From: Candidatus Limnocylindrales bacterium
GTDB lineage: Bacteria; Moduliflexota; Moduliflexia; Moduliflexales; JAUQPW01
Direction of reading: 5' to 3'
DNA length: 64,000 nucleotides
Assembly: GCA_035559535.1 (NCBI GenBank)
Contig: DATMBG010000006.1
Span: forward strand, 97,369 to 161,368
Shown here: positions 63,746 through 64,000 of the stretch, one piece after another
How positions within the stretch are numbered: the stretch's first letter is position 1
How the letters are laid out: each line of letters begins with the position of its first letter
Made by a program: the position numbers and the translations under genes
Notes under the pieces: generated by a model
Databases searched by the model: none
What the model was told of the DNA's origin: nothing
What the model saw: the letters and a program-made list of their open reading frames with translations, nothing else

Positions 63746-64000
63746 ATGCGGCGGCGTAGATACAAAATCTTATTCATCTTATTTTGCATACTTATTATCC
63801 TAATTCCGGGTATTTTCCTCATCTCCTGGTATGAAATGTACCTGAAGAGGTTGATCAACGAGGAATTCAATAAAAAGCGGTGGGATTTACCTTCCCGTAT
63901 TTATTCAGATCTGGAGGTTCTTCAACCTGGAGACAATATTTACCAAAGGGATTTAAAAGGGAAGCTGCAGAGGTTAGGCTATCGAGAAATCAGCCCCATT
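63746..64000 (+). CDS. PBP1B-type peptidoglycan synthase (partial)
   Basis: The window ends 85 codons into this gene. Seen: a basic N-terminus MRRRRYK, a membrane helix (ILFILFCILIILIPGIFLI), then KKRWDLPSRIYSDLEVLQPGD and LQRLGYREI. The RWDLPSRIY-like text with a following PGD and LxxLGYR is typical of the segment before the glycosyltransferase domain in PBP1B-like bifunctional penicillin-binding proteins. AAAGAGG is 8 nt before the ATG. The catalytic domains lie outside the window. Confidence 0.75.
   Translation, partial: MRRRRYKILFILFCILIILIPGIFLISWYEMYLKRLINEEFNKKRWDLPSRIYSDLEVLQPGDNIYQRDLKGKLQRLGYREISPI

Overview
The window looks like a contig from an uncultured, free-living, Gram-negative bacterium of moderate G+C. 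Support comes from an ADP-heptose (LPS) kinase, a sigma-54 activator, hybrid two-component signalling, an hslVU operon behind xerC, the start of a PBP1B-type peptidoglycan synthase, and apparent selenocysteine coding. A deltaproteobacterial, Nitrospira-like or candidate-phylum host would fit; the sequence alone does not fix the phylum. I saw no rRNA or tRNA gene, CRISPR array, insertion sequence or prophage.

Layout. 0-5.3 kb: fructose-1,6-bisphosphatase, an MBL hydrolase, a small exported protein, an RmlD-like reductase and dprA. 5.7-13.2 kb: two small membrane-stress-type proteins, topA behind a structured leader, a YacP-like NYN protein overlapping xerC, then hslV-hslU. 13.3-17.2 kb (minus strand): ribD-ribE-ribH-nusB-phosphoesterase, with ribBA absent. 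17.5-23.4 kb: EamA transporter, moeA, rfaE1 and an exported phosphodiesterase. 23.7-29.0 kb (minus): a Gld-type ABC operon ending in a four-repeat DUF4340 protein. 29.4-37.2 kb: an S41 protease, then malQ-anmK-treS/maltokinase. 37.5-42.2 kb: a secreted protein with a metzincin zinc motif, a two-gene module (L7/L12-like domain protein plus SNF2 helicase), and a short gene with an in-frame TGA that reads as a selenocysteine glutaredoxin. 42.3-44.9 kb: a three-gene ABC-2 exporter. 45.3-53.6 kb: secreted and orphan proteins, an Smr protein, a sigma-54 response regulator and a hybrid kinase. 54.1-59.9 kb: two small anchored proteins, a zinc peptidase, an ATP-grasp ligase and glgX. 59.9-64 kb: an AI-2E/B12-like/SpoIIE-like fusion, a small membrane protein and a truncated mrcB-like gene.

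Together, fbp, malQ, treS-mak and glgX point to active alpha-glucan and trehalose cycling. rfaE1, anmK and the PBP gene serve the envelope. moeA and the probable selenoprotein are compatible with a redox-versatile metabolism.

The strongest hidden feature is the UxxC glutaredoxin at 41938-42171. A gene caller that treats TGA as stop would miss it. It has a near-ideal ribosome-binding site, a cis-Pro thioredoxin-fold motif and a hairpin at bacterial SECIS distance behind the TGA. The second theme is an unusual density of imperfect to perfect inverted repeats between genes. They fall into several word-like families, and one family has a conserved flank in four copies.
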